From Ectobacillus antri (GTDB lineage Bacteria > Bacillota > Bacilli > Bacillales > Bacillaceae_G), in assembly GCF_003852715.1 (NCBI RefSeq), contig NZ_RIAV01000004.1, positions 62,001 through 126,000 of the forward strand: a stretch of DNA of 64,000 nt. Reading direction: 5' to 3'. Positions within the stretch are counted from its first letter, which is position 1. Each line of letters opens with the position of its first letter. The translations under genes were made by a program, and so were the position numbers. The notes beneath the pieces are model-generated. The model searched no databases, was not told where the DNA came from, and worked only from the letters and a program-made list of their open reading frames with translations. This document shows positions 8,974 through 17,852 of this stretch, one piece after another.

Positions 8974-10215
8974 ATGATACAAGATGCAATGAAACAGATG
9001 GAAAGTGGAAACACAGAGGAGGCGTTTCGCCTTTTAGAAAATATAGCAAAAAAAGGAACGGATGAAGAAAAATATGAAGCAGCTCGCTATTATCATACAA
9101 TGGGGTTTTTAGAACAAGCATTAGTGATTGCTGAAGAATTGCATATATTATATCCCGGGGAAAGTGAGATAGCGCTTTTTTTAGCGGATGTGTACATTGA
9201 TTTTGATCGAGAAGATGAAGCAATTGAAGTATTAAATGAAATTGGAGAAGAAGACGAATTATACGTACAAGCCTTGCTTCTTTTAGCAGACCTGTATCAA
9301 ACGCAAGGTTTGGATGAAGTGGCGGAAACAAAACTGCTCGCAGCTAAGCATCACTTGCCAGATGAACCGATTGTTGATTTTGGGTTAGGTGAATTTTATA
9401 GTAGTCGCGGTGATTTTGTAAAAGCTGTACCTTATTACATGCATATTCTATCGGAAAGAAAAATTGGAGACGTGAATATTTCTCTGCGTTTGGCCGAGGC
9501 ACTCAGTTCTTTGGGAAATTGGGAAGAAGCCATTTTACATTATGAAGAGGGCTTAAAAGACCAGAAGGACATTCATACATTGTTTGGATATGCATTTACC
9601 TTATACCAAGCGATGTATTACGAACGAGCATTGCCTGTGTTTTTGGAATTAAAAGAGCTCGATCCGCAATACACGGCATTATATGTATACGCAGCACGTT
9701 GCTATGAAGAGCAGGGGATGCTGCAAGAAAGCTATGATTTACTTCGTGAAGGTGTAAAAACAGATGAGTTTTCTGTTGATTTTCATGTGCGCTTGGCAGA
9801 TGCCGCAGCAAGACTTGGAAACATACAAGAAGCAGAAAGTGCACTGCTTGACGCATTGGCGCTGGATCCTGGACATATGGAAGCAGTGTCTAAGTACATT
9901 TATCTTTTGCAAGAGCAAGATAAGCATGAGGAAATCGTTGAAGCAGTTAAAATTGCAGCTGAAAATGGGGAAGACGATCCTCAACTTATGTGGGATCGTG
10001 CACGTGCAGAAAAAGAGCTGGAGCTGTATTCAGATGCATTAAAACATTATCGTGATGCATATACTTCTTTTAAGGATAATCTTTCCTTCTTGGAGGAATA
10101 TGGATTGTTTTTATTAGAAGAAGGCGAGAGAGCAGAAGCGAGAGAGGTTTTTGAGAAGATCCTACAGTTGGATTCAACTCAAACGCATATTGAAGAACTG
10201 CTATATAATTTGTAA
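8974..10215 (+). CDS. ypiA: TPR-repeat protein YpiA
   Basis: A 413-residue acidic, all-helical protein built of about ten degenerate tetratricopeptide repeats, for example YYHTMGFLEQALVIAEELHILYP and YAARCYEEQGMLQESYDLLREG. No signal peptide or membrane segment, so it is cytosolic. Position after aroA and before ypiB matches B. subtilis ypiA. AGGAG sits 8 bases before the ATG. The molecular partner is not known to me; TPR proteins usually act as scaffolds. Confidence 0.88.
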   Translation: MIQDAMKQMESGNTEEAFRLLENIAKKGTDEEKYEAARYYHTMGFLEQALVIAEELHILYPGESEIALFLADVYIDFDREDEAIEVLNEIGEEDELYVQALLLLADLYQTQGLDEVAETKLLAAKHHLPDEPIVDFGLGEFYSSRGDFVKAVPYYMHILSERKIGDVNISLRLAEALSSLGNWEEAILHYEEGLKDQKDIHTLFGYAFTLYQAMYYERALPVFLELKELDPQYTALYVYAARCYEEQGMLQESYDLLREGVKTDEFSVDFHVRLADAAARLGNIQEAESALLDALALDPGHMEAVSKYIYLLQEQDKHEEIVEAVKIAAENGEDDPQLMWDRARAEKELELYSDALKHYRDAYTSFKDNLSFLEEYGLFLLEEGERAEAREVFEKILQLDSTQTHIEELLYNL

Positions 10216-10297
10216 CATTTAAAGAACAAAGAAGGAAACGGGACATCTTTTCTTGAATGTATTGATAAAAAAAGTGGGCAGAGGAGGGACTGTGCGA

Positions 10298-10834
10298 ATG
10301 AATACCCCTGTTTCTGTGAATGAAAAAAAAGATTTTGTTAAGTGGTTTTTAAGTAATTACCAACTTAAGCAAAGGGAATGTGTATGGATCTTGAACTATT
10401 TAATGAGTCATGATCAATTGATGAGAAAGGTACATTTCGTAGAGCACGCTAAGTATTGTCCGCGCGGTCTTGTGATGTCAACCAGTTGTGTAAAAGAAGC
10501 GCCGTTTCATTTCTATAAGCAGAACGTTATGACAACAGATGCAGAAAAATCATTTCATGATATTCGTTTGAATCGAGATGAAGATATTTATATCCAGCTC
10601 AATTTTACGTCATCTTTTCAAAATGCTAACTACGTAGCGGTTCTTGAAGAAAATCCATATCTTCCTAAAAACATGGAAACGAATGAGAGAGATCGATTGC
10701 TGGCAGAGCGCTTTCTTGAAGAAAGTATACAAACATTTAGACGTAGTCGTTTGCTTAAACTGATTGACAATGCGTTGGATACACAGGACGCCACAGCTTT
10801 TGCAGAGCTTACTGCACAGTTGAAGAAATTGTAA
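10298..10834 (+). CDS. ypiB: YpiB, UPF0302 family protein
   Basis: Small cytosolic protein of 178 residues, matching the B. subtilis YpiB length. Conserved features include the [20 protein letters not shown] segment at the N-terminus and [13 protein letters not shown] near the C-terminus. The ATG at 10298 is chosen because GAGGAGGG lies at 10281-10288; the upstream TTG at 10253 and GTG at 10292 have no suitable spacing. Function is not established to my knowledge. In the yp* cluster it precedes ypiF and qcrABC. Confidence 0.85.
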   Translation: MNTPVSVNEKKDFVKWFLSNYQLKQRECVWILNYLMSHDQLMRKVHFVEHAKYCPRGLVMSTSCVKEAPFHFYKQNVMTTDAEKSFHDIRLNRDEDIYIQLNFTSSFQNANYVAVLEENPYLPKNMETNERDRLLAERFLEESIQTFRRSRLLKLIDNALDTQDATAFAELTAQLKKL

Positions 10835-10871
10835 TTTTAAGAAAAAGATGCCGAAAATGTGACGGATAAAA

Positions 10872-10906
10872 AGAAAAACCCCCTATCACGGAGGTTTTTT
10901 CTTTTT
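10872..10906 (+). terminator. Terminator of ypiA-ypiB
   Basis: AAAAACC / GGTTTTTT arms around CCCTATCACGGA, followed by CTTTTTG. The stem is modest. Confidence 0.55.
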
Positions 10907-10962
10907 GTTTGTAATAGCTATATGTTTTAATAGATTATGGAAGAATTTGAAGGAGGCATAAC

Positions 10963-11418
10963 ATGAAGTGGCGTACAAAAGACATTGAAGTATATGAAAC
11001 AGCGAAAGAATATATTGATACGGCGCTGGTACCGCTTATACCCTTTGCTCTTGAGGGGGACTTGCAAGAGGTTGTTAGGCAAGGTGAATATGTAGATCAT
11101 TTAAGCGCCGAAATGGAAAGAGAATATAAAGGGCGCATTGTACTACTTCCCCCGTTCACGTATTTAACGAGTGCAAAAGAAGATGAGCAAGAGCGTTTAA
11201 AACGATGGGAGAGCAGCATCAAGGAAAGCGGTATTAAACATATTGTTTATGTTACGAGCGATTATGAATGGAAAGCTTGTCCTGTACAAGAAACTGTGAT
11301 TTGGCTACCAGCAATTCCTCTGCATCAATTGGAAGAACATACGCGTCGTGATATATTGCAAGCCAATGTGCGCGATATCCACAAAATTTTGACAGAAAAG
11401 TGGGAAAAGACAGAATAA
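10963..11418 (+). CDS. ypiF: YpiF, DUF2487 family protein
   Basis: Hypothetical cytosolic protein of 151 residues, identified from position between ypiB and qcrA and sequence character (MKWRTKDIEVYETAKEYIDTA start, LPPFTYL in the middle). GAAGGAGG precedes the ATG with good spacing. No catalytic motif is visible. The conserved linkage to the cytochrome bc genes suggests, but does not show, a link to that complex. A separate promoter before qcrA indicates independent control. Confidence 0.8.
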   Translation: MKWRTKDIEVYETAKEYIDTALVPLIPFALEGDLQEVVRQGEYVDHLSAEMEREYKGRIVLLPPFTYLTSAKEDEQERLKRWESSIKESGIKHIVYVTSDYEWKACPVQETVIWLPAIPLHQLEEHTRRDILQANVRDIHKILTEKWEKTE

Positions 11419-11452
11419 AATAATTGTTTCTATGATTATGAGTAGTATGTTA

Positions 11453-11481
11453 TTGACCTGGAAGATTTGTTATTATATCAT
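11453..11481 (+). promoter_or_regulatory. Sigma-A promoter of qcrABC
   Basis: TTGACC, 17-bp spacer, TATCAT: five of six matches in both boxes. About 68 bp before the qcrA start. Confidence 0.65.
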
Positions 11482-11549
11482 GATAGTGTCCTAGTTTTTC
11501 AAATTTTTGATTGGTTATCCTAAAGGGTTGATAGAGGGGGGAAATTTTC

Positions 11550-12062
11550 ATGAGCGAGAAAGAACATAGGGTATCACGCCGTCAGTTTCTGAACTATACG
11601 CTTACCGGTGTAGGGGGATTTATGGCAGCGGGCATGCTGATGCCAATGACACGCTTTGCGCTTGATCCGGTGCTGCAAAAGGAAGAAAGTTCAGATATGG
11701 TAGCAGTTGGATTAGTAAAGGATATTACAGCTGAACCAAAGCGTGTTGACTTTAAAGTCAAGCAGGTTGATGGTTGGTACAAATCTGATGAACCTAAGTC
11801 TGCTTGGGTGTACAAAAATGAAAGCGGCGACATCGTAGCATTATCACCAGTATGTAAGCATTTAGGTTGCGTTGTCAACTGGAACAGCGATAAGTCGCAT
11901 CCAAATCAATTCTATTGTCCGTGTCATGGTGGACGATATGAAAAGAATGGTAAAAACATTGCAGGTACACCACCTTTAGCACCGCTTGATGTGTATGAAT
12001 CTAAAGTGGTAGACGGTAAATTGTACTTAGGAAAAGCGAAGCCAGCAGGAGGTGCAAAGTAG
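11550..12062 (+). CDS. qcrA: Menaquinol:cytochrome c reductase Rieske subunit
   Basis: Iron-sulfur subunit of the bc-type complex that passes electrons from menaquinol to cytochrome c. The 170-residue protein begins with a twin-Arg sequence (SRRQFLNYTLTG) and one hydrophobic segment, consistent with Tat-dependent export and membrane anchoring. The Rieske 2Fe-2S ligands are in CKHLGC (about residue 107) and CPCHGG (about residue 127). AGAGGGGGG precedes the ATG. Its stop codon abuts the qcrB start. Confidence 0.96.
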   Translation: MSEKEHRVSRRQFLNYTLTGVGGFMAAGMLMPMTRFALDPVLQKEESSDMVAVGLVKDITAEPKRVDFKVKQVDGWYKSDEPKSAWVYKNESGDIVALSPVCKHLGCVVNWNSDKSHPNQFYCPCHGGRYEKNGKNIAGTPPLAPLDVYESKVVDGKLYLGKAKPAGGAK

Positions 12063-12737
12063 ATGTTGAACAAAATCTATGACTGGGTCGATGAGCGCCT
12101 TGATATTACGCCGCTTTGGCGTGACATTGCGGATCATGAGGTACCAGAGCACGTAAATCCTGCACATCACTTTTCTGCATTCGTTTACTGCTTTGGCGGA
12201 CTTACATTCTTCGTTACGGTTATTCAAATTCTTTCAGGTATGTTTTTGACAATGTATTATGTACCTGATATTAAAAATGCTTGGGAATCTGTTTATTATC
12301 TTCAAAACGAAGTTGCTTACGGTCAAATCGTTCGTGGTATGCATCACTGGGGAGCAAGTCTTGTAATTGTTATGATGTTTTTACATACATTGCGTGTATT
12401 CTTCCAAGGTGCATATAAAAAACCTCGTGAGTTGAACTGGATTGTTGGGGTTTTAATCTTTGGAGTTATGATGGGGTTAGGCTTTACTGGCTATTTGCTT
12501 CCATGGGATATGAAGGCTTTGTTTGCGACAAAGGTCGGTTTGCAAATTGCAGAACAAACACCTTTAATTGGTCCGTATGTGAAAACGCTTTTAGCAGGTC
12601 ACTCTGAAATTGTTGGTGCGCAAACATTGACACGCTTTTTCGCGATTCATGTATTCTTTTTACCGGGCGCATTGCTTGGTTTGATGGGAGCTCACTTTGT
12701 TATTATTCGTAAGCAAGGTATTTCAGGACCGTTGTAA
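12063..12737 (+). CDS. qcrB: Menaquinol:cytochrome c reductase cytochrome b subunit
   Basis: Cytochrome b6-type subunit of 224 residues with four predicted membrane helices. Heme-ligand histidines are in GMHHWGASLVIVMMFLHTLR and in RFFAIHVFFLPG. As in other Bacillus, the b subunit is split: the four N-terminal helices are here and the subunit IV part is fused to cytochrome c in QcrC. Starts immediately after the qcrA stop codon. Confidence 0.97.
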   Translation: MLNKIYDWVDERLDITPLWRDIADHEVPEHVNPAHHFSAFVYCFGGLTFFVTVIQILSGMFLTMYYVPDIKNAWESVYYLQNEVAYGQIVRGMHHWGASLVIVMMFLHTLRVFFQGAYKKPRELNWIVGVLIFGVMMGLGFTGYLLPWDMKALFATKVGLQIAEQTPLIGPYVKTLLAGHSEIVGAQTLTRFFAIHVFFLPGALLGLMGAHFVIIRKQGISGPL

Positions 12738-12771
12738 GAGATTTATATGTTTATTATGAAGGAGGGGGACT

Positions 12772-13539
12772 ATGCATCGTGGCAAAGGGATGAAGTTTGT
12801 TGGTGATTCACGCGTACCGGCAGTCCGAAAACCGAATATTCCGAAGGACTACTCGGAATATCCGGGCAAAACAGAAGCGTTTTGGCCAAACTTCCTTTTA
12901 AAGGAATGGATGGTTGGTTCAGTATTTTTAATTGGATATCTATGTTTAACGGTTGCGCATCCTTCACCGTTAGAACGTATGGCAGATCCGACAGATACGG
13001 GATACATACCATTACCTGACTGGTATTTTTTATTTTTGTATCAGTTGTTAAAGTACACATATGCGGCAGGCCCGTATACAGTAATTGGGGCCTTTATTAT
13101 GCCAGGTATTGCAGGGGGAGCATTGCTTCTTGCACCGTTCATTGATAAGGGACCAGAGCGCCGTCCGCTTAAGAGACCAGTTGCGACTGGATTTATGCTT
13201 CTAGCAATTGCGTCCATTACGTTTTTGACATGGGAGTCTGTTGCGCATCATGACTGGGATGCAGCTAAGAAGCAAGGTGCTATCGTAAAGACTGTACAAG
13301 TGGACAAAGAGGCAGATGGTTATAAGATTGCCCAAACAAATACATGCTTGACATGTCATGGTGAAAACTTGCAAGGGGGACCAGCAGCACCAACGCTACA
13401 AAATATGAGTTATACGCCTGAGGAAATTGCTAAGATTGCGAGAGAAGGTAAAGGGGCAATGCCAAAGGGCGTGTTTAAAGGTACTGATGAAGAGCTTAAA
13501 AAATTATCTGAGTACATTGCACAATATAATAAGAAATAA
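12772..13539 (+). CDS. qcrC: Menaquinol:cytochrome c reductase cytochrome b/c subunit
   Basis: A 255-residue fusion protein. The N-terminal half resembles subunit IV of the b6f complex (three membrane helices, PDWYFLFLYQLLKYTY quinol-site segment). The C-terminal extracytoplasmic domain is a c-type cytochrome with the heme-binding CLTCHG motif at about residue 196 and a Met ligand candidate in GAMPKGVF. GAAGGAGGGGG precedes the ATG. Last gene of the operon, followed by a strong terminator. Confidence 0.96.
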   Translation: MHRGKGMKFVGDSRVPAVRKPNIPKDYSEYPGKTEAFWPNFLLKEWMVGSVFLIGYLCLTVAHPSPLERMADPTDTGYIPLPDWYFLFLYQLLKYTYAAGPYTVIGAFIMPGIAGGALLLAPFIDKGPERRPLKRPVATGFMLLAIASITFLTWESVAHHDWDAAKKQGAIVKTVQVDKEADGYKIAQTNTCLTCHGENLQGGPAAPTLQNMSYTPEEIAKIAREGKGAMPKGVFKGTDEELKKLSEYIAQYNKK

Positions 13540-13541
13540 TT

Positions 13542-13570
13542 GAAGTCGGCTGATATGGCCGACTTTTTTT
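13542..13570 (+). terminator. Terminator of qcrABC
   Basis: AAGTCGGC / GGCCGACTT stem with a TGATAT loop and seven T residues. Confidence 0.9.
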
Positions 13571-13725
13571 GTGTGTCAGAAACCAAGTTTTAGGCATACA
13601 GTGATAAAGACTTACGTACTGTAGAAGTACATTGAAAGAAATTTACTCAAGGAAAAATATATAACCTTAACGAAAAAAATTGCCTACACGCTACTTTTCT
13701 AGTAATCTAGAGTTATCGTTAATAT

Positions 13726-13740
13726 TTTGCCTTAGGTAAA
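13726..13740 (+). promoter_or_regulatory. MntR-type operator 1
   Basis: TTTGCCTTAGGTAAA, close to the B. subtilis MntR box (TTTGCCTTAAGGAAA as I recall it). It overlaps a -35 candidate TTGCCT at 13728-13733 that is 18 bp from TATGAT at 13752-13757. Binding here would block the promoter when manganese is ample. Confidence 0.65.
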
Positions 13741-13757
13741 GAAATTTGTTTTATGAT
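13728..13757 (+). promoter_or_regulatory. Probable mntABCD promoter
   Basis: TTGCCT, 18-bp spacer, TATGAT. The -35 lies inside MntR-type box 1, and box 2 lies about 25 bp downstream of the -10. Confidence 0.45.
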
Positions 13758-13780
13758 ACTAGTTTTTTTTTACGTTTATT

Positions 13781-13796
13781 TTTGCCTTAGGGAAAA
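13781..13796 (+). promoter_or_regulatory. MntR-type operator 2
   Basis: TTTGCCTTAGGGAAAA, a second copy of the same motif, 55 bp after the first and 33 bp before the mntA start. The repeated motif strongly supports Mn-dependent control of the downstream ABC transporter. Confidence 0.65.
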
Positions 13797-13828
13797 ATTT
13801 ATAGCTTGTGCTAAAACAGGAGGATGTC

Positions 13829-14755
13829 ATGTTAAAGAAGGTATGTATACTAGTAACTACTATGATGTTGGTTTGTTTTGGAGTTGCTTGCACTAAAGAA
13901 ACTGCAAATCAATCAAATGGAAAGTTACAAATTACGACGACAACGGGCCAAATTGCTGACATTGCTGAGCAAATTGGTCAAGAAAAAGTTGTAGTAACAC
14001 CTCTTATGGGAGCCGGAGTAGATCCCCATCTATATCAAGCTTCACAAGGGGATATTCAAAAGCTGAGGAAAGCGGATATTATCTTGTATAACGGTTTGCA
14101 TCTTGAAGGTAAAATGGGTGATGTTTTAGAAAAGATGGAAAAAGATAAACCAACTGTAGCTGTTACATCATCAATCCCTAAAAATGAACTTATTTCTAGC
14201 TCTGGGGACACCAATTCATACGACCCGCATGTTTGGTTTGACATTTCTCTTTGGCAGCATGCAGTTGTGGTGGTTCGCGATACGTTGATAAAACAAGATC
14301 CAGACAACAAAGCATTTTATGAAAAAAACGCTACAGTGTATTTAAAACAATTAGATGAACTACAAGTATATGCACAGCAAAGAATTGGTGAAATCCCTGA
14401 AAAAAGTCGTGTGCTTATTACTGCTCACGATGCGTTTCATTATTTTGGAGTAGCTTACAACATAGAGGTAAAAGGTTTGCAGGGTCTCAGTACAGATTCG
14501 GAGTATGGTCTTAAAGATGTGCAAACTTTGATAGACACCATTGTAGAACGTAATATTAAAGCCGTATTTATTGAGACAAGTATATCTGACAAATCTATTA
14601 AAGCTGTGGTAGAAGGAGCTAAAAAGAAAGGTCATACGGTTATTGTCGGTGGAGAATTATTCTCAGATGCGATGGGCAAAAAAGGAACCGATACAGGTAC
14701 GTACATTGGTATGTATAAACACAATGTTGACACTATTGTAGAAGCGTTGAAATAA
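13829..14755 (+). CDS. mntA: Manganese ABC transporter substrate-binding lipoprotein
   Basis: Extracytoplasmic metal-binding protein of the cluster A-I (ZnuA/MntA/PsaA) family, 308 residues. The signal peptide ends in FGVAC with the lipid-attachment Cys at residue 20; the -3 Gly is unusual for a lipobox. Metal-ligand motifs are GVDPHLYQ, DPHVWFD, and the later TAHDAFHYFG and FIETSISDK. The ATG at 13829 follows AGGAGG; the GTG at 13808 is rejected. Manganese rather than zinc specificity is inferred from the upstream MntR-type boxes and the mntABCD gene order. Confidence 0.9.
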   Translation: MLKKVCILVTTMMLVCFGVACTKETANQSNGKLQITTTTGQIADIAEQIGQEKVVVTPLMGAGVDPHLYQASQGDIQKLRKADIILYNGLHLEGKMGDVLEKMEKDKPTVAVTSSIPKNELISSSGDTNSYDPHVWFDISLWQHAVVVVRDTLIKQDPDNKAFYEKNATVYLKQLDELQVYAQQRIGEIPEKSRVLITAHDAFHYFGVAYNIEVKGLQGLSTDSEYGLKDVQTLIDTIVERNIKAVFIETSISDKSIKAVVEGAKKKGHTVIVGGELFSDAMGKKGTDTGTYIGMYKHNVDTIVEALK

Positions 14756-14815
14756 GATTTATAAATGTGAAAAATAAATATAATTCGGATTTTAATGGAA
14801 TGGGAGGATTAAGAA

Positions 14816-15559
14816 GTGGAACCCATTAAGGTAGAGAATGTTACAGTCGCGTATCATACTAAGCCGGTTCTTCAGGATATCAACTTCTCAGTACCGGCTG
14901 GAAAGCTAATTGGAATCATCGGTCCAAACGGTGCAGGCAAATCGACATTGATTAAAGCAATTTTAGGCCTAATACCGCGCGCTTCGGGCGAAGTTGCAGT
15001 TTATGGAAAGCCATATAAAGAGCAAAGAAAACTAATTGGTTATGTACCGCAAAGGGGCTCTGTAGACTGGGATTTTCCGACAAATGCACTTGATGTTGTA
15101 TTGATGGGACGATACGGTCATATTGGGTGGTTGAGGCGCCCTAGCAAAGCGGATAAAGAACTTGCTTTGGCTTGCTTGAAAAAGGTGGGAATGGAGCAAT
15201 ATGCAACTAGACAAATTAGTCAGCTTTCAGGTGGACAGCAACAACGGGTGTTTTTAGCAAGAGCTCTTGCGCAAGATGCAAGTGTGTATTTTATGGATGA
15301 GCCATTTGTAGGAGTTGATGCTGCCACAGAAAAGGCCATTATTGCGCTACTCAATGAGTTAAAAACTCAGGGTAAGACTGTTCTTGTTGTGCATCATGAT
15401 TTGCAAACCGTTGAAGAATACTTTGATTGGGTGATGTTGTTAAATATGAAAACAATCGCTATTGGGCCAACAGAAGAGGTGTTTACAACAGAAAACCTTC
15501 AAAAAACTTATGGTGGTCGATTGGCGTTTTTACACACTGCTCCTCCGGGAGGGCAGTAA
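14816..15559 (+). CDS. mntB: Manganese ABC transporter ATP-binding protein
   Basis: ABC ATPase of 247 residues that powers the MntCD permease. Walker A is GPNGAGKST (residues about 36-44), the signature is LSGGQQQR, Walker B is VYFMDEP and the H-loop is VVHHDL. Start is GTG at 14816 with GGGAGG about 8 bases upstream. Second gene of the operon; mntC starts one base after its stop codon. Confidence 0.94.
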   Translation: MEPIKVENVTVAYHTKPVLQDINFSVPAGKLIGIIGPNGAGKSTLIKAILGLIPRASGEVAVYGKPYKEQRKLIGYVPQRGSVDWDFPTNALDVVLMGRYGHIGWLRRPSKADKELALACLKKVGMEQYATRQISQLSGGQQQRVFLARALAQDASVYFMDEPFVGVDAATEKAIIALLNELKTQGKTVLVVHHDLQTVEEYFDWVMLLNMKTIAIGPTEEVFTTENLQKTYGGRLAFLHTAPPGGQ

Positions 15560-15560
15560 G

Positions 15561-16880
15561 ATGGGATTTGGAATTTTACTGGATGCCAATACACAATGGG
15601 TGCTAATGGGTACCTTACTATTAGGGCTGGCAAGTGGTGTTCTTGGAAGTTTTGCGCTTTTGAAAAAACAAAGTTTAATAGGGGATGCTATGGCTCATGC
15701 CGCTCTACCCGGCATTTGTATCGCATTTTTGTTACATGGCTCCAAGTCAATCGGCTGGTTCTTAGTCGGTGCTGCGCTAGCAGGGCTAGTAGCAACTTAT
15801 TGCATTCAAAGCATTATTCGCTATTCGCGAATTAAAGAAGATACGGCTATCGGCTTAGTTCTTTCTGTATTTTTTGGATTTGGCATTGTATTGCTGACTT
15901 ATATCAATCAAGGAAAAGGGGGAAATCAGAGTGGATTAACGGACTTTATTTTCGGAAAGGCAGCTTCCTTAGTAGGAAGCGACGTAAGGATTATCAGTGG
16001 AATTGCATTGTTGCTTTTAATAGGAAGTGTACTTCTGTTTAAAGAAATGAAGATATTGACCTTTGATCCGCAGTTTGCAAAAGGAATTGGGCTACCAGTT
16101 GGTGTGTTAAATGGAATTTTAATGAGCGGTATTGTCGCAGCAGTTGTGATAGGTTTGCAGGCAGTGGGAGTTATTTTAATGTCAGCTATGCTGATTACAC
16201 CGGCTATTGCAGCACGATATTGGACGGAACGTCTTGAATATATGGTCCTTATTTCTGGGGCAATCGGGGCTGTTTCCGGTGTATGCGGAACGATGTTAAG
16301 TACGGTAGCAAATGGCATGCCTACAGGACCACTGATTATTGTAGCCGCTACATTGCTGTTTCTATTTTCGCTCATATGTGCACCGAGAAGAGGCTTACTC
16401 AGCAAGTATATACGTGAACGAAAAACAAGACAGCGTGTAGAACGAGAACATGTGCTAGAAGCGATGTATGATATATTGGAGCGTCGTGTTTCAAGTGGAC
16501 AATATGTGAAAAGCATCAAGTTAGATGAGATTATCGCATATAAGTCTATGGATACCAATGCGGTTCATCGCGCGTTATCTCAGCTGAGAAAAGAAAAACA
16601 TGTGCACATTCATCATAGTGCGCTGAGGCTGACGACAGCTGGACTAGAGGAAGCTTATAATGTCACGCTGCGCAATCGCTTAATAGAAATCTACTTGGCT
16701 AACGAGTCTGTGTATGCTCATATCAATATTAGAGAAGAAGATATACTGCATGTATCAGAGGGTGTGCTGGCAGAACTGATAAAGTTGTTAAAATTACATG
16801 GTAAGGAACCACTCATTATTCCTCGAAGTAGCAAAAGGCACAAAGCTGGATATCGAGCTGGATGGGAGGGGAACAAATGA
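15561..16880 (+). CDS. mntC: Manganese ABC permease with C-terminal DtxR/MntR-like domain
   Basis: Membrane permease of 439 residues. Residues about 1-290 form the usual ABC-3 permease with roughly eight or nine hydrophobic helices. Residues about 300-439 are soluble and resemble a DtxR/MntR winged helix plus dimerisation domain (NAVHRALSQLRKEK, LRLTTAGLEEAY, EEDILHVSEGVLAEL). B. subtilis MntC has the same long form (435 residues). The ATG at 15561, one base after mntB and preceded by GGGAGGG, is preferred to an upstream in-frame start. Overlaps mntD by 4 bases. Confidence 0.9.
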   Translation: MGFGILLDANTQWVLMGTLLLGLASGVLGSFALLKKQSLIGDAMAHAALPGICIAFLLHGSKSIGWFLVGAALAGLVATYCIQSIIRYSRIKEDTAIGLVLSVFFGFGIVLLTYINQGKGGNQSGLTDFIFGKAASLVGSDVRIISGIALLLLIGSVLLFKEMKILTFDPQFAKGIGLPVGVLNGILMSGIVAAVVIGLQAVGVILMSAMLITPAIAARYWTERLEYMVLISGAIGAVSGVCGTMLSTVANGMPTGPLIIVAATLLFLFSLICAPRRGLLSKYIRERKTRQRVEREHVLEAMYDILERRVSSGQYVKSIKLDEIIAYKSMDTNAVHRALSQLRKEKHVHIHHSALRLTTAGLEEAYNVTLRNRLIEIYLANESVYAHINIREEDILHVSEGVLAELIKLLKLHGKEPLIIPRSSKRHKAGYRAGWEGNK

Positions 16881-17767
16881 GCTATGAAGCATGGATTTTA
16901 TTGACAGGTGCACTTGTCGGTATTTGTTGCGGCATGGTGGGTTGCTTTCTTATTTTGCGTAAAATGGCTATGCTGGCGGATGCCATTAGTCACACTGTTT
17001 TGCTTGGGATTGTAGGAGCGTATCTAGTTAGTCAAAGTATGGAGGGTATCTATATGCTTATTGGATCTGTACTTGTAGGCATGCTTACGGCTTTTTTTGT
17101 GCAAATCTTAAGCGAAAATGGTGTGCAATCGGATGCAGCAATTGGGGTGGTGTTCACATCCTTGTTTGCGGTTGGAGTAATTCTACTTTCTGTATTTGCG
17201 GGTCGCATCCACTTAGATGCCGATCATGCCTTAATGGGAGAAATTACGTTTATTCCTTGGGATGTTCTTGTCATTAACGGTATGGAGTTAGGACCGAAGG
17301 CGGTATGGATTCTGGGATTTGTTCTTTTGGTTAACATTGTGTTAATTACGTTGTTTTATAAAGAAATTAAAATATCATCGTTTGATCCGGAAATGGCTGT
17401 AGCGATAGGAATTCCGGTCGTAGTTATTCATTATCTATTAATGGGGATGTTATCGCTGACAACGGTAGCTGCATTTGATAGTGTAGGTGCTATCCTTGTA
17501 GTAGCTATGCTAATTGTACCAGCTGCAACTGCATATTTACTCACAGATCGTTTATTGTCAATGCTAATTATCAGTGCTGGTGTAGGTATATTGTCAGCGG
17601 TTATTGGTTATTTTGTAGCTTATCAAATCAATGCTTCCATTGCTGGTGCAATGGCAACTACGTCAGGTTTCTTATTTTGTTTAGCATTCTTTTTTTCTCC
17701 AAAGCATGGATTGATTGCTAAATGGCTTTTGCGTAAAAAGATAGGGAGTACCACACAGGAATCATAA
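16877..17767 (+). CDS. mntD: Manganese ABC transporter permease
   Basis: Second permease subunit, 296 residues and about nine hydrophobic helices, without the soluble tail of MntC. The conserved ABC-3 permease segment GVQSDAAIGVVFTSLFAVGV is present. The ATG at 16877 overlaps the mntC stop (ATGA) and is preceded by GGGAGGGG; an in-frame ATG at 16862 is less well placed. Last gene of the operon, followed by a clear terminator. Confidence 0.92.
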   Translation: MSYEAWILLTGALVGICCGMVGCFLILRKMAMLADAISHTVLLGIVGAYLVSQSMEGIYMLIGSVLVGMLTAFFVQILSENGVQSDAAIGVVFTSLFAVGVILLSVFAGRIHLDADHALMGEITFIPWDVLVINGMELGPKAVWILGFVLLVNIVLITLFYKEIKISSFDPEMAVAIGIPVVVIHYLLMGMLSLTTVAAFDSVGAILVVAMLIVPAATAYLLTDRLLSMLIISAGVGILSAVIGYFVAYQINASIAGAMATTSGFLFCLAFFFSPKHGLIAKWLLRKKIGSTTQES

Positions 17768-17795
17768 AAAATCCCGGAATGTGCCGGGATTTTTT
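17768..17795 (+). terminator. Terminator of mntABCD
   Basis: ATCCCGG / CCGGGAT stem with an AATGTG loop followed by TTTTTTAT. Confidence 0.9.
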
Positions 17796-17815
17796 ATATT
17801 GTATATACGAAATTT

Positions 17816-17824
17816 TGCTATAAT
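17816..17824 (+). promoter_or_regulatory. Extended -10 promoter of ypjA
   Basis: TG-C-TATAAT, 28 bp before the ypjA start; no good -35 is visible. Confidence 0.5.
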
Positions 17825-17852
17825 GAGAAGTGTACAAAAGGGAGGAAAATGC

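Noticed and set aside
8882-9331. 149-codon reverse ORF opposite the aroA end and ypiA
   Set aside because: Overlaps the aroA terminator and the TPR gene; no start signal; shadow frame.
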